A DNA stretch of 64,000 nt from Deinandra increscens subsp. villosa (GCA_039602395.1 JBCNJP010000018.1:6630163-6694162); one strand, 5' to 3'. Positions 53,427 to 64,000 are shown, counted from the stretch's first letter. A program made the numbers and translations. Notes: generated from the sequence alone by a model not told the origin.

Positions 53427-53510
53427 ATTTTTCATTTTCTTTTCTTTTTCATTTTTTTTCATTTCTTTTTCATTTCTTTTTCTTTTCTTTTTCATTTCTT
53501 TTTCTCATGT
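53427..53510 (-). repeat. GAAAAAGAAAT-rich polypurine repeat
   Basis: The + strand is a CTTTTTCATTT-like pyrimidine repeat; in element B's sense strand it is a purine run of about 80 nt next to hairpin H4. Confidence 0.7.
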
Positions 53511-54379
53511 GGTGTAGTCATAACAGCAGAAACATGGCGTGTGAGAGAGTGAATACTAGGTATAATTACCACTCTCAACCCGTTTTTGCTGGGACTCAGT
53601 CTTTTAAACCATGCAACCTAGGATGGGAAGCTAAACATATATATCTTTTAAGTTCACTGCACTTTCATTGGAGGTCATAAGTTTAGGTCGAGCCTACCGA
53701 GCATATCACCGTGGAGCTTGCCTTTCACTTCCGCCTTACGCGTGTCAGCCATCTCCAACCCGGACATTCATTTTACTTCCCCTAAACTTCTTAAAAAAAA
53801 CAAGACACAAACAATTAAAAATTGAAAAGCACACTATTTTTGAGGGGTCAACTTTTTCTACATCTTTACATTTCTTCCCCTTGCTTTTTGATGTCACAAT
53901 CTTGTGAACATCATTTTTCAGTTTTTTTATTTTTTTTTATTTTTTATTTAAATAAAACACACAAACACACTTAGAAGAACAAAACACAAAATTTTGCAAA
54001 CATCTGGCCAAGCTAACTTTCAAAGTATTGATTTTGAAAATTTTAGAAAAATGGGTTTCATGACATGCACACTTCATTGCATTTGAAGTCAAACACATAA
54101 TCAATCAACAGCTTAATTGACACTTTAATGAAATAGGTTTGACTCAAAAGACCCTTTGCTGCCTCATCATTCAAACAACCAAATTAAGAACAGTACCTTT
54201 CATGCTGATTTTCACCTTTTACCTCTCAATGAGACATACCTTCCATTTATAGATTACTTGACATGACATGAAGATACGTCTCCTAAACTGTGCCTGGAAC
54301 AATCACTTATCAACAAACAAATTAGTAATAAAAACGTTAGTGATAATCCTCCTTGATCGTTCCTGCACAGAGTGAGAGA

Positions 54380-54760
54380 TTAGTTAGCTAATAGTACCCA
54401 GGCCATTGTTTTTCTGGGTACCCCTGAGGAATCAATGAATGAAATTTCTTTTAAAAACATTCCTTTTGAAAAATCAGGAAGTTGGGATGATTCGGTTGTA
54501 GCTGCATTAGCCTTTGGTTTCCAAGTTCCAGGTGATTTAACATTTGTTTTAGTCACCTTTGTAGTTTTGACCTTAGGTATTTCAACCTTCTTCGTTTTAG
54601 ATTCACTTTTCAAAACAGTTTTTGTTTTAGTCACCTTTTGAGTTGTGACTTTAGGATTACAACCTTCTTCATTTTAGAATCATTTTTCAAAACAGTTTTA
54701 GTTACCTTGGGAGGGGTAACCTTGGGTTTTTCAGACTTTGGTTGTTTTGAAAATGGTTTC
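54380..54760 (-). pseudogene. gag: Element B gag C-terminal end
   Basis: Lys/Thr/Val-rich low-complexity tail, then FSKGMFLKEISFIDSSGVP and MAWVLLAN followed by TAG. Element A's gag ends with a comparable WVPVIK then stop. It is detached from the main gag frame by the 175-bp duplication and a further shift near 54640. After the stop, CTCACTCTGTGCAG resembles a splice acceptor, as after element A gag. Confidence 0.75.
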
Positions 54761-55110
54761 ATCACCTTTTTCTGAAAATTTTGGTAACTTGGAAAGCTGT
54801 TGTTTTGATTTAAATATTTTCTTTCAGCTTTGGCAGCACCCCAATGTTGATCAGAAGGTTTAACCTTAGGAGTAATAGTCTTCATTGCTTTAGGTTTCTG
54901 CACCATCATCGGCTTAGACTCAACTGACTCCTGAGATCACCTTTTTCTGAAAATTTTGGTAACTTGGAAAGCTGTTGTTTTGATTTAAATATTTTCTTTC
55001 AGCTTTGGCAGCACCCCAATGTTGATCAGAAGGTTTAACCTTAGGAGTAATAGTCTTCATTGCTTTAGGTTTCTGCACCATCATCGGCTTAGACTCAACT
55101 GACTCCTGAG
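54761..55110. repeat. Perfect 175-bp tandem duplication in element B gag
   Basis: 54761-54935 and 54936-55110 are identical as far as I can read. The length is not a multiple of three, so it breaks the gag frame. Confidence 0.95.
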
Positions 55111-56509
55111 ATGAAACCCTTTGACTTTGCAGATAGTAGGGTTCATAGTGGCGATAAAGACAGTTTCTAGCAATATGACCAGCAATGCCACAATTAAAGC
55201 AAGTCTGCTTCTTTAGATAGAAGTCAGACGTGTACCCATTTGTCTTTGGTGGCATATATGGAGCTGGTTTGCCTTGTGCCTGCTTCTTTGCTTTGTCTGC
55301 AACTCCAGATTTGACTTTCTGCTGGATCCTCGAAGCCTGTGTTGAACCTGTCCTCATCATGTTTGTGCTCTCTGGATTTCCTGATGAAGAAGCACCATTC
55401 TTGCAACTGCACTTACAACTGCATGAAGCAACTGAAGAAATGGGAGACACAGCTACTCCCTTATGTTTTTCATTCTTCACTCCAGCTGTTGGCTTCATAC
55501 TCGGATGCTTGATGATGATCTTTGGCCTCTCAACTTTAGGTTCACTTATCACTCCATCGGTTATGCCTTTGAACTTGGAGGAGAAGGACGGTAATTCATA
55601 TCCTACATCTGGTTCTTGGTCAAATATTGATCCAGATGTCATAAAGATCTTCCCCTCAGGCCGTGTCGTCAAGATCACCTTTTCCCTTTCGACTTTGTCA
55701 ATTACCTTGAAGTATGGGGTTTCAATTTCAGGGTATAGTTTCAACTCTATCCCAGCCTCATCAGACTTAGAGTTGTGACATCTGTTATACTCCTGGCACT
55801 CAGCATCATCTCTTGATACATCCTCTATTCTCCCTTCACCATATGTCATGTTTGCCTCGTTGTCTATTTCCTCTTGAGTCAATGGTGTAGTTCCAACCAA
55901 GACACTATCAATAGGAGGAGCAACTTCTTTATAATCAGACTTGGTTTGTTCAACTTGATCCTCACTAAGAAGTATTCCTACAATGTCTCTGGGAACTGGT
56001 GGAGGAATGATGCTGTTTGCAGACAGAGACTTATCAGACTTTTCTGACCCACACCCAGTTTTATCTTTCCCAACTTGACCAGTCACAACAGCATGTGACA
56101 ATTCCTTTCCAGCATCGAGCATTCTTTTGTTTCTTTCCTGATTGCAATCATACTTGACCTGCAGCTCATCAAATTTTTGTTGCAGTTCAGTTAATTTCTG
56201 TGTAAGCTCAGATATCTCAATCCTAGCCCGATCATATAAGATAGTCTTCTCCGTTGCTAGCTTCTGATATTTCTCAATGTCTCGTTTCTGAGCCTTTACC
56301 TTCACCTCATTCTTTTGCCATCTACCCTTAAAAGAACTCCGCTCGCATTTTGTCTCAAATAATTCTATCTGATAATTTTTACAAATTTGCCTAAGTCCAG
56401 GAATTATACGAGCACAAGTGGGATTGGGACATATCTCAGTTTTGTCAACTTCATCTGTGAAATCATCTTTGTCCTCAACTATATTCTTTTCTTCAACCAC
56501 TGAACTCAT
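54920..56509 (-). pseudogene. gag: Gag C-terminal half of element B
   Basis: 529 codons from ATG at 56509. The usual N-terminal copia gag domain is absent. It begins MSSVVEEKNIVEDKDDFTDE; a coiled coil follows (about 60-140, e.g. ISELTQKLTELQQKFDELQ), then an acidic middle, a Cys cluster CSCKCSCKNG and one CCHC knuckle CFNCGIAGHIARNC at about 444-457. The frame ends early (KKVISGVS) because of the 175-bp duplication. A possible acceptor ending TTTAG lies just before the ATG. Whether the truncated gag is a family trait or one deletion is unknown. Confidence 0.85.
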
Positions 56510-57375
56510 TATGCAGCTTCTAAATTTTTTGAAAAATCAGCAAAAACGGCAAAATCGGCAAAATCACTATTCAAAGAATAGTGTCAGAAACTTAAAACTG
56601 AAAAACGGAGGCCTTCGGAGTGGAATTTGGGGGTCCAAACGAGCTCCCCTGGACGTTAGTCCGGGGTAATTCTGGGGCTCGGTGTCACGAACGTCGTGTT
56701 CAAATTTGAGCCTCTAACTCCAAACGAGTCAAAAGTTACGTCCGTTTCCGTGAAAGTGTGAAAAACTGACTTTTTGCCGCAAAAGAAGAGTTTCCGATCG
56801 TAATCACTGTTCCCGATCGTAAACACCACCGGGTCGTAAAGACCTGATCGTAAACTCTCGATTCCGATTGAACTGGATCGTAAACACCGAATCCGATCGA
56901 AATAAATCGTAAACACTGATTACGATTCACGTTTCCGGTAAGAAAATGTCGTAAACCCTTGATTATGATGACAGATTACGACTCCGATAGTCGTAAACAC
57001 CTGTTTCCGGTTAGAGGGGATCGTAAACACCAATTACGATTCAAAGAAGTCGTAAACTCTGATTACGACTCGAGATTTCGATAACACAGAATCGTAAACT
57101 CCAATTACGACCAAGAAAAGTCGTAAACACCTATTTCCGGATCGTAAACACGATAAAAATGGAGTCTTGAACTCGTAAACTCGGTTACGATTCAAATCTT
57201 CAAACAGAGGCAGTCGTAAACACTCAAAAACCCAGAAATCTTGATCGTGAACTCGAAGAACAGCAGCAGCAGATGTCGTAAACTCCAAAAAACCCTTTGA
57301 ATCTTTAAAAACTCGAACTATAACCTAGAAAACAGCTTGAATCAATATCGTGTGAGCCTCGAATCACTGATTCTT
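56510..57375 (-). repeat. Element B leader with TCGTAAAC repeats
   Basis: About 15 copies of TCGTAAAC (GTTTACGA in the sense strand), plus ATTACGA and TTCCGA(T/G) words, fill 56796-57290. The LTR has related TCGTAA words. This parallels the GCGAAAC field of A and the GTTCGG field of C. Confidence 0.85.
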
Positions 57376-57388
57376 GGCTCTGATACCA
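57376..57388 (-). other. Primer-binding site (tRNA-Met) of element B
   Basis: TGGTATCAGAGCC on the minus strand, 2 nt inside the 5' LTR. Confidence 0.92.
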
Positions 57389-57390
57389 AT

Positions 57391-57816
57391 TGTAGGTCCG
57401 GAAAATCTAACCAAACACACGATATCTAATCACAAACGAGTGCGGAATCCTCGTAGGTGATTGATTCAAGATAGAGAAGAGAAGAAACACGAAGAATACG
57501 ATGATTTAACAATAAAACACTTCAACTTTGCACACAAGTAAACTTGTCGGGTACAAATACAGAATCGTAATCACTCTTGTCTCTCTCTAAAATCGTAAAC
57601 TCAAGCTCCCTAAATGAGGAGGTCAAGTGGTCTATATATAGACACCCCAATGGGTTTACTATTGGGCCCCTTGTGGATCATAAACCCAATAGTAAACCCA
57701 AACCCAATCATAAACTAGCCTAAATACAATAGCAAACTAGCCTATGATTCTAATGAAACCCTCTAAGCCCAACCCAACTTATTTAATATTACAAGCCTCA
57801 TAATCTAGCCTCTGCA
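57391..57816 (-). repeat. Right (5') LTR of element B
   Basis: 426 bp, followed by the AGCTT TSD at 57817-57821. Confidence 0.93.
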
Positions 57817-57821
57817 AGCTT

Positions 57822-58157
57822 CACTTTCTTTGGTTCTTCTCCTGTCAGTTCACTTGATAATCTTGATAACCATAAAGCTTGACAAGCAGCAGTTGTGGCT
57901 GCCATAAATTCAACTTCACAAGATGATAATGCCATAGTCTTTTGTTTTTGAGAATTCCATGATATCAATGATCCATCATAGAAGAAAACACTTCTGGATG
58001 TGCTCCTCCCATCATCAGCATCCATGACATGATTGTTGTCACTGAATCCAACCAAATTTCCTTTCTCCCCCTTTCTGTTCATTAACCCATAACTCATTGT
58101 GCCCTTAACATACTTGATGATCTGCTTTACTGCCTTTAGATGTGCTTCTCTTGGAGC
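57822..58157 (-). pseudogene. Element D RNase H, 5' part
   Basis: Reads APREAHLKAVKQIIKYVKGT, LVGFSDNNHVMDADDGRSTS, SWNSQKQKTMALSSCEVEFM, ending at the element B insertion. In the RT frame but after a TAG at 58158-58160. Confidence 0.88.
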
Positions 58158-59255
58158 CTACATGAACCTGCTTACATAGCCCACATCATAGGTAATGTCT
58201 GGTCTAGTTTGGGTTAAGTATCTCAAGGACCCTACTAACTTTCTATAGCCTGAAGCTTCCACAACCTCACCTCCCATTTCTTTACTAAGTTTTAGTACAG
58301 AGTCCATAGGAATTTTAGCATCATAGCATTCTTCTAATCTTGCTAATTTTACTAACTTCTTAGCATAAGCTGACTGTCTTATTTCTATTCCTTGAACTGT
58401 TTGTTTTACCTCAATTCCTAGATAGTAACAAAGTTCTCCCAGACCTGTCATCTCAAACCTTTTACACGTTTGCTTCTTAAAGTCATATACTTCCCTTTTG
58501 CTACTACTTGTAATGAGTAGATCATCAACATAGACTGCTAAAATTAAACTTAATCCATCTTTGTTTTTGATGTAAACAGCAAGTTCAATTAACACTTCAT
58601 TCAACCTTATGTTCCAAGCTCTAGGTGCTTGCTTAAGACTATATAAGGCCTTTACTAACTTGTAGAACTTATTTTCTGATCCCTTTTTGACAAAACCCTT
58701 TGGTTGTTCTACAAATACCTCTTCCTGTAGATGTCCATTCAAAAATGTTGCTTTAACATCAAGATGGAAAACTGTCCATCCTTTACTAGCAGCATGAGCC
58801 AATATAAGCCTAATGGTTTCTATCCTAGCTACGGGAGCAAACACCTCCTCATAGTCTATGCCTAACTTTTGTACATAACCTTTAGCAACTAATCTAGCCT
58901 TATACTTAGTAACTTCACCTTTAGCATCTCTCTTAACTTTGTATAACCATTTCAATCCTATAGGTTTACATTTCTTAGGAGGATCTGTTAAGAGCCATGT
59001 CCCATTTCTCTCTATGGGCCCTATTTCTTCCTGCATAGCATTAATCCATACTCTATTCTTAGAAGCCTCTGAATAAGACCCTGGGTCCTCTTCCTGTACC
59101 AACAACAAATTAACTTGATCATCATTTTCCTGTGCTTGGCCTGCTAATCTTATCCTATTGTCTAGGACATGGTCTCTCAAATGAGCTGGAACTCTTCTTA
59201 CTCTACCTATCCTACTAGAAGAGTCAGCTTCACCTGGATCTTGAGTAATAGGCAT
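58158..59255 (-). pseudogene. Element D reverse transcriptase
   Basis: Open for 365 codons: KPIGLKWLYKVKRDAKGE, FAPVARIETIRLILAHAAS, VFHLDVKATFLNGHL, the catalytic YVDDLL, and YLTQTRPDITYDVGYVS. It ends at an in-frame TAG before the RNase H part. Copia type, subfamily not determined. Confidence 0.9.
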
Positions 59256-59414
59256 ACTACCTATATCCTACTCTTCCCCTGTATCAGTCTCACCATCTGA
59301 AGCAGCTAGAGACTCATTGTCACTCTCCTCTATTTTCTCAACTAAGTCAAATACAATGTCAGTAGATGCACTAGTCACATTTCAGGTTTCAGCAGTGTTG
59401 GATTTGACCAAATC

Positions 59415-60107
59415 CTATTTCTTTTGTTCATCAAACTTAACATCTCGACTGATGACAATTCTCCCCTCAGATACATCTAGCATTCTATAACCTTTTGTGC
59501 CTTCCTTCACACCTAGATATACCATAGGATTGCTTCTTGTATCCAACTTCCTTAACTCTGGTCCTATAACCTTTACATGACCAACACACCCAAACACTCT
59601 CAAGTACTGGAAATTTGGTTTCTTCCCCTTGATTAAAGTATATGGGATAGTGTCTTTCAAGGCTTTAGTGGGCAGCCTGTTTAGCAGGTAAACTAAGTGC
59701 CTAACTCCTTCTGCCCGATAATCCAACGGCATATCCATTTCCTTTAGAATGCACCTTGTCATGTTCATGACAGTTCTATTCCTTCTCTCCACTGCACCAT
59801 TTTGTTGTGGTGAGTAAGGGGTAGTTAGGAGCCTACTTATCCCATTCTGTTCACAAAACTCATTTAACTTAAATGAAGTGAGTTCTCCTCCCCTGTCAGA
59901 CCTTAAGGACTTGGTTTTTAGGCTTAATTGAATTTCAACCTGAGTTCTAAATCTTTTAAACATTTTTAATGCCTCATCCTTACTTTTTCAAGAAGTACAC
60001 CCACATATATCTTGTATAGTCATCTAGAACTAACATGAAGTACCTAATTCCTGATTTGGTTGTTGGGGTGATAGGACCACATAGGTCTTAGAAACTAGCT
60101 CTAAAGG
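59415..60107 (-). pseudogene. Element D integrase
   Basis: 59415-59963 reads LRSDRGGELTSFKLNEF, LLTTPYSPQQNGAVERRNRT, VYLLNRLPTKAL and FGCVGHVKVIGPE. The segment 59964-60107 carries the start of the core (DLCGPITPTTKSG, LDDYTRYMWVYFLKK) with frame breaks at both ends. Confidence 0.88.
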
Positions 60108-60700
60108 TTATTGCTTTGCCCTGTAAACAGTCTCTTTAGGGAATGATTCCCTTACATGCTTACCTGCTAGACATATATCACAGATATGTGTTTCATATTT
60201 GAACTTAGGGATACCCATAGCTAATTCCTTATTTGTCATATGCTCTAAGGTATGAAGGCTGGCATGGCCAAGCCTACTATGCCATAACCCATTGATTTCT
60301 CCCAGCCTTGCCTGAAAACACATACTAGACCCTGTATCTAAGACAACTTTGTACAACCTATTGTGAGATTTCTCAACCTTAAGAATCAATTTACCTGTCC
60401 TATCATACAACCAAAGGTAATCATTCTTAATTCTAGCCTCACATCCTCTTTCTGCCAATTGACCAAGACTAATAATGTTGCTCCTAAGTTTTGGTAAATA
60501 GTACACATTTGTGTGAGTTCTTTGGTTTACATTCCTGCCTTTCAATATTGTAGACCCTTTACCCTCAACTTTTATACTTGAACCATCACCAAACTTGACA
60601 TTACCTACAACATTAGTATTTAAAGTGGAAAATAGAGAAATAGTACCAGTCATGTGGTTTTAAGCTCCATTGTCCAAATACCATTCAATCCCTTTTGCAT
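60108..60700 (-). pseudogene. Element D protease and GAG-pre-integrase
   Basis: YLDNGA followed by TAA instead of a Ser codon, then NHMTG, then an open 181-codon stretch: NVKFGDGSSIKVEGKG, VYYLPKLRSNIISLGQL, WHSRLGHASLHTLEHM, CDICLAGK. The nonsense codon lies inside the protease active-site motif. Confidence 0.88.
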
Positions 60701-61150
60701 CTTCCTTGGTTTCATCTGAGTTGAATTTGGATGGCAAGACACCGAACTCATTGAGAAACACCTTCTCCTTGGTCTCATCTTCTACCTAAACCATCAACAG
60801 TGCAGGATCATCTTCTGAATCTTCCATGAAATTGGCTTCTTGGTCTATGACCTTCTTCTTTGAGCACTCACTTGATTAGTGACCAAAGTTGTCACAATTA
60901 AAGCAATTTATTTTTGACGTCTTTCTTGGGCTTGTCATATGTCTTCTGCCCTTTGTTCCTTTTATTAGTGCTTTCAGGCTTTCCTGCATACTTTTATGAG
61001 TCATCAATTCGATTTCCTGTCGTATCCCATTTACTCTTGCCCTTTTTGTCCCTTAATCTAGCCTGCCACTCTGCATATGTCAACAACACTTGATCATCTT
61101 TCACACTCTCTGTCTTCTTTTTTGTTGATACATGGTTCCTGATCGTCATG
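60701..61150 (-). pseudogene. Element D gag C-terminal remnants
   Basis: A damaged zinc knuckle (CDNFGH, with stops around it) near 60860-60910, and the stretch VLLTYAEWQARLRDKKGKSK near 61010-61090. It is cut at 61150 by element C. Confidence 0.7.
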
Positions 61151-61473
61151 TGAAGTATCAAGAACAAGACGGAACGTGCAAGTTTAGGTCTGGCCAAACC
61201 TTGGCCGAACTCCAGGTTCGGAGCCGCCGAAGCTTGGCCGAACCTGAGGTTCGGCCAGTCGTGGTTTCAGCCTATAAATATGTTCGTCTTGTATAGATTT
61301 AGAAGAGCTTTTCGTGTCATACATTCTCTAAGTGTACTCTGTGGTTCTCTGTGGTTAATACAAGTCTCAGTTGTATTTACTCTCTGTGTTTCAATTTACT
61401 CTCTGTGTTTCAACTCTTATTACATTGATTTCTATACGACTAAGTAGAAGATCCACACACTCAGGCAATTTCA
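61151..61473 (+). repeat. 5' LTR of element C
   Basis: 323 bp, TGAAG...TTTCA, inferred from the PBS position and homology of termini. It has a TATA box (TATAAATA, 61273-61280) and a near-perfect palindrome at 61236-61256 (GGCCGAACCT / AGGTTCGGCC around one base). Confidence 0.75.
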
Positions 61474-61475
61474 AG

Positions 61476-61487
61476 TGGTATCAGAGC
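61476..61487 (+). other. Primer-binding site (tRNA-Met) of element C
   Basis: TGGTATCAGAGC, 2 nt after the LTR. Confidence 0.9.
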
Positions 61488-61719
61488 TTTTGGTTTGTTC
61501 TACTAGTCGGAAATCAGTGTTTTTCGAGTTATCGAGTTCAAATTCACGTTTTTGACTTTCAAAACTCGTTTTTCATCTTCGTTTCTCAAAAATCTCGTCT
61601 AAAACACCATGCTTTACGTTCAAATTGTGTGTTTTTGCTCGTTTTTGTTCATTTGAGTAGTCTCAGCTCGAGAGGTGTCGAATTCAGTGAGTTTTTCCAA
61701 AATTTTTTCGACATTTCGC

Positions 61720-61996
61720 GTTCGGCCGAACTCCACGTTCGGCGTAACTGCTCCGCACTCTAGGTTCGGAGTACGCTCGGCACAACCGCTCCGAACACCA
61801 GGTTCGGAGTACGTTCGGAGGAGTTCGGTGAAGGATCGGAGTCTGTTTCGTAGTTCGGAGCTCGTTCGGAGGATTTCGGAGTTAACGGGGTTCGGTGAGA
61901 GATCGGAGAGAGTTCGGACTGTGTTTCTGAGTTCGGACCACGTTCGGAGGAAGTTCGGAGGGTATATTAGGCTCGGACGAGGTTCGGAGTGAACAG
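61720..61996 (+). repeat. GTTCGG repeat field in the leader of element C
   Basis: About 20 copies of GTTCGG, mostly GTTCGGAG, in under 300 bp directly before gag. The LTR carries the same word in inverted pairs. Confidence 0.9.
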
Positions 61997-62013
61997 TAAC
62001 TTGTGTTTTGAAA

Positions 62014-62819
62014 ATGTCCGATTTTCAAGCGTTCGCGGCTATTCAAAACGCAGTTCAAGCGACTATGCAAACAATGATGAATTATGATAATGAAATTGGA
62101 ACAAGTCAGAAAGTTCCCAAATTGCTAAAATTGGAAGATTATCATAGTTGGGTTAAACGGTTTGAAGCATATGTCGATACAAATGACATTGATATGTGGT
62201 TAGCGTTCACTGAGCAATATATTTACCCTAAAGATGAAACTGGTGAACCTATACTTCAAAGAAAAATGTCTTCTGAACAAAAGAACGCTTATCAAGCTGA
62301 GAAAAAGGCTTATGGTACTTTAACAATGGCTTTGCCTAAAGAGTTACTTCATCAATTTGCTGGTAACTACACATCGAAAAGTCTATGGGATGCTTTAGAG
62401 AAAAGATGTGAAGGCAATGACCAGTACACGAAAAGTCGACAAAAACTTTTGAAGAAAGAGTTTGATAGTTTCAAACATTATCAGAATGAAACTATTCCCA
62501 ATCTGATTGCAAGATTTGCTCATCTGATGAGTGAAATGCGCTTGGTGAATCTTACTAAAGACGAAGCTGATATGAAAGAGAAGATTTTGGAAGCTCTACC
62601 TGAAAAATCGGAGAATTATGTTATGATGATTACTCATGACAAGGATTTTCAAGGATTGTCTTTCAATGATTTAGTTCAAAGAATTCAGGCTAGGGATATG
62701 GAATTGATGGTGAACAAGTCTCTTCCTACACAAATTCAGAATCCTGCAGTGTATCATGGTGAAAATGATTCTACAATGAATGCTGGGAAATCAAATATTC
62801 TTAATTCTGCACCCCGACA
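62014..62819 (+). pseudogene. gag: Element C gag, N-terminal domain
   Basis: ATG at 62014 (MSDFQAFAAIQNAVQ). Reads the copia gag domain: KLEDYHSWVKRFEAYVDT, LWDALEKRCEGNDQYTKSR, FDSFKHYQNETIPNLIARF, KILEALPEKSENYV. The frame is lost at about 62811-62820, probably a 1-nt deletion in or after a C4 run. An open frame can be extended upstream only from a non-ATG codon, so 62014 is the start. Confidence 0.88.
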
Positions 62820-64000
62820 GCATTCCTGGCAGGTAAATCTGAATCTTCAAGTTATTCTTCTGTTGGTTGTACTGTTTCTGTTCCGAGTTCTTCGGCTCAA
62901 ACTGCATTGTCTGCTCAAACTATTGATGATTATAATGCTTTAATGTCTGCTTTGGTATCTTCGTATTTTGGTGTTATCACGGGTGCTGTGAGTAATGCTG
63001 AGTTAGCAAATGAAGATTATGATCAGATTGATTATGATCATTTGGAGGAAATGGATCTAAATTGGCAGTATGCAATGCTGGTTCGACGAACGAAGAAATT
63101 TTTCAACAGAACTGGGAAGAAGAGATTGAATGAGGAGGGTAAGATTGGTTTGGATAAATCTAAGGTAAAATGTTACAAGTATGCAAATTATGGTCACTTT
63201 GCTCGAGAATGTCCAAGTTCTGCAGACCATAAATTAGAGATTGGTCAACATGCACATTTAGTTTATCATCCATCAACTAAAGCTGAGAAGGTTGAGCTGA
63301 AGTCTGCTAATCTTGTTCATGATTGGACCAATACTTTTTCACATCCAAATGAGTTTGCATGGAATGCAGATACTGAAGCTCAAAGGAATACTTCTAAACC
63401 TGCAATTGCTTTGAGTGTTCGTCATATTGATGATGATAGCATCTTAACTGATTCTGATTCTTATTCAAGTGTATCTTTGGTTCAAGAAGAATTACCTAGA
63501 GTCTCTGAGAGTTTAAAGGTTGAAGAGATTGAATGTCTTAAATGTAAGAAATTTCTTCAGGAGATTGCAAGTTTTGAACAAAGTCGTCAAATATCGACTG
63601 ACGAGATAGTGGTGTTAATGCAAGAATTGGAAGATTTTCAAAAGAAGTATTATGAGTTGGTTCATGTTCATGAAGATGTTTTAAAAGAGAAAGCAATATT
63701 GGCTGAAGAATGTGAGAAAGCAAAGGCTGAAGCTTTAGATGCAGCTCAAGATTTTGAGAATCTGTTTGAGAAAAGTTATCCGGTTCAGAAAAAGTATGAA
63801 GAAGCAACTGCTCTTATTGCTACAACTGTTGTTACTGTTGAAAAGCTTCAGAACAAAATTTCTATGCTTCAAGATGAAAATACTCTCTATCGTGATAAAA
63901 ATGAAGTTTTAACAAAGGATGTTGAGATTTACAAGAAAAAGAGAGAAAGTGTTCTTGAAGAATTATTTGCTGAATGTGAGATCCGAAAGGTACAAACTTA
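62820..64000 (+). pseudogene. gag: Element C gag, central and coiled-coil part
   Basis: Open to the window edge in the shifted frame: AFLAGKSESSSYSS, LEEMDLNWQYAMLVRRTKKF (also in element A gag), a knuckle CYKYANYGHFAREC whose second Cys has become Tyr (codon TAT at 63180-63182), and a long coiled coil from about 63550. Partial at the 3' side. Confidence 0.85.

Larger units (their letters stand above)
48596..57816 (-). mobile_element. Gag-only Sirevirus derivative (element B)
   Basis: LTRs of 426 bp at both ends (about seven differences), AGCTT TSD, PBS at 57376-57388 and PPT at 49022-49033. Inside is a gag C-terminal half but no protease, integrase, RT or RNase H; without the solo LTR the element is about 6.3 kb. 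It must have been mobilised by a helper Sirevirus. It carries repeated purine tracts and a conserved-loop hairpin like element A. Confidence 0.92.
61151..64000 (+). mobile_element. Sirevirus element C, 5' end only
   Basis: LTR, PBS, GTTCGG-rich leader and gag run to the window edge. It is inserted in element D gag (five bases before it: TCATG); the other end is not visible. LTR start TGAAGTATCAAG resembles element A's TGAAGATCAATG. Confidence 0.85.

Noticed and set aside
53427..53510. Protein-coding or promoter CT-box
   Set aside because: Simple pyrimidine/purine repeat inside element B, without any supporting gene context.

Overview
This is nuclear DNA from a flowering plant, most likely a eudicot of the daisy family (Asteraceae). 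The family call is an inference from the style of the FT protein and the retrotransposon families; the sequence does not prove it. I see one intact host gene, a four-exon FLOWERING LOCUS T homologue at 35026-37071 on the + strand. Almost everything else is transposable elements, many nested in one another, with target-site duplications (TSDs) that can be read directly.

Left part (1-29178). After about 3.8 kb of AT-rich sequence with a foldback MITE comes a MULE DNA transposon (3782-29169; ~200-bp terminal inverted repeats; 9-bp TSD TTTTTATTT). A Sirevirus-type Ty1/copia element, 'element A' (4248-25793; 476/475-bp LTRs; TSD AATAT), lies inside it. A chromodomain-bearing Ty3/gypsy element (9122-18132, minus strand; 2133-bp LTRs; TSD GCCAC) lies inside A, between its integrase and reverse transcriptase. 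LTR divergence agrees with this order: about 12 differences in 2133 bp for the gypsy element and about 7 in 476 bp for A. Element A has gag, pol and a long extra 'env-like' reading frame.

Middle part (29179-46984). A non-coding stretch holds a diverged ~155-bp repeat with hairpins, GCACGG-G-CCGTGC palindromes and a long GA microsatellite. The FT gene follows. Downstream lies a hAT transposon (38401-42370, TSD GTCTCCAC) inserted between the A and B boxes of a tRNA-derived SINE, itself inside a possible CACTA-type element. The hAT carries a foldback MITE between two TA arrays. Next come a 1.5-kb inverted-repeat element bracketed by 199-bp direct repeats, a 3 x 164-bp minisatellite, low-complexity repeats and a small MITE.

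Right part (46985-64000). A broken copia fragment E (+) is cut by copia D (minus strand; 3' LTR 47953-48206). D is cut twice: in its RNase H by element B (48596-57816, minus, TSD AGCTT) and in gag by element C (from 61151, +, running off the window). B is a gag-only Sirevirus derivative without pol and contains a 2915-bp solo LTR (49479-52393, TSD CCAAC).

The most notable unexplained structure is in Sirevirus non-coding RNA. A hairpin with a strongly conserved ~35-nt loop and completely different but self-complementary stems occurs three times in A and once in B. Each of the three Sireviruses (A, B, C) also fills its leader with its own CpG-containing short repeat (GCGAAAC, TCGTAAAC, GTTCGG). 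In A the same repeat field appears again just before the env-like frame.
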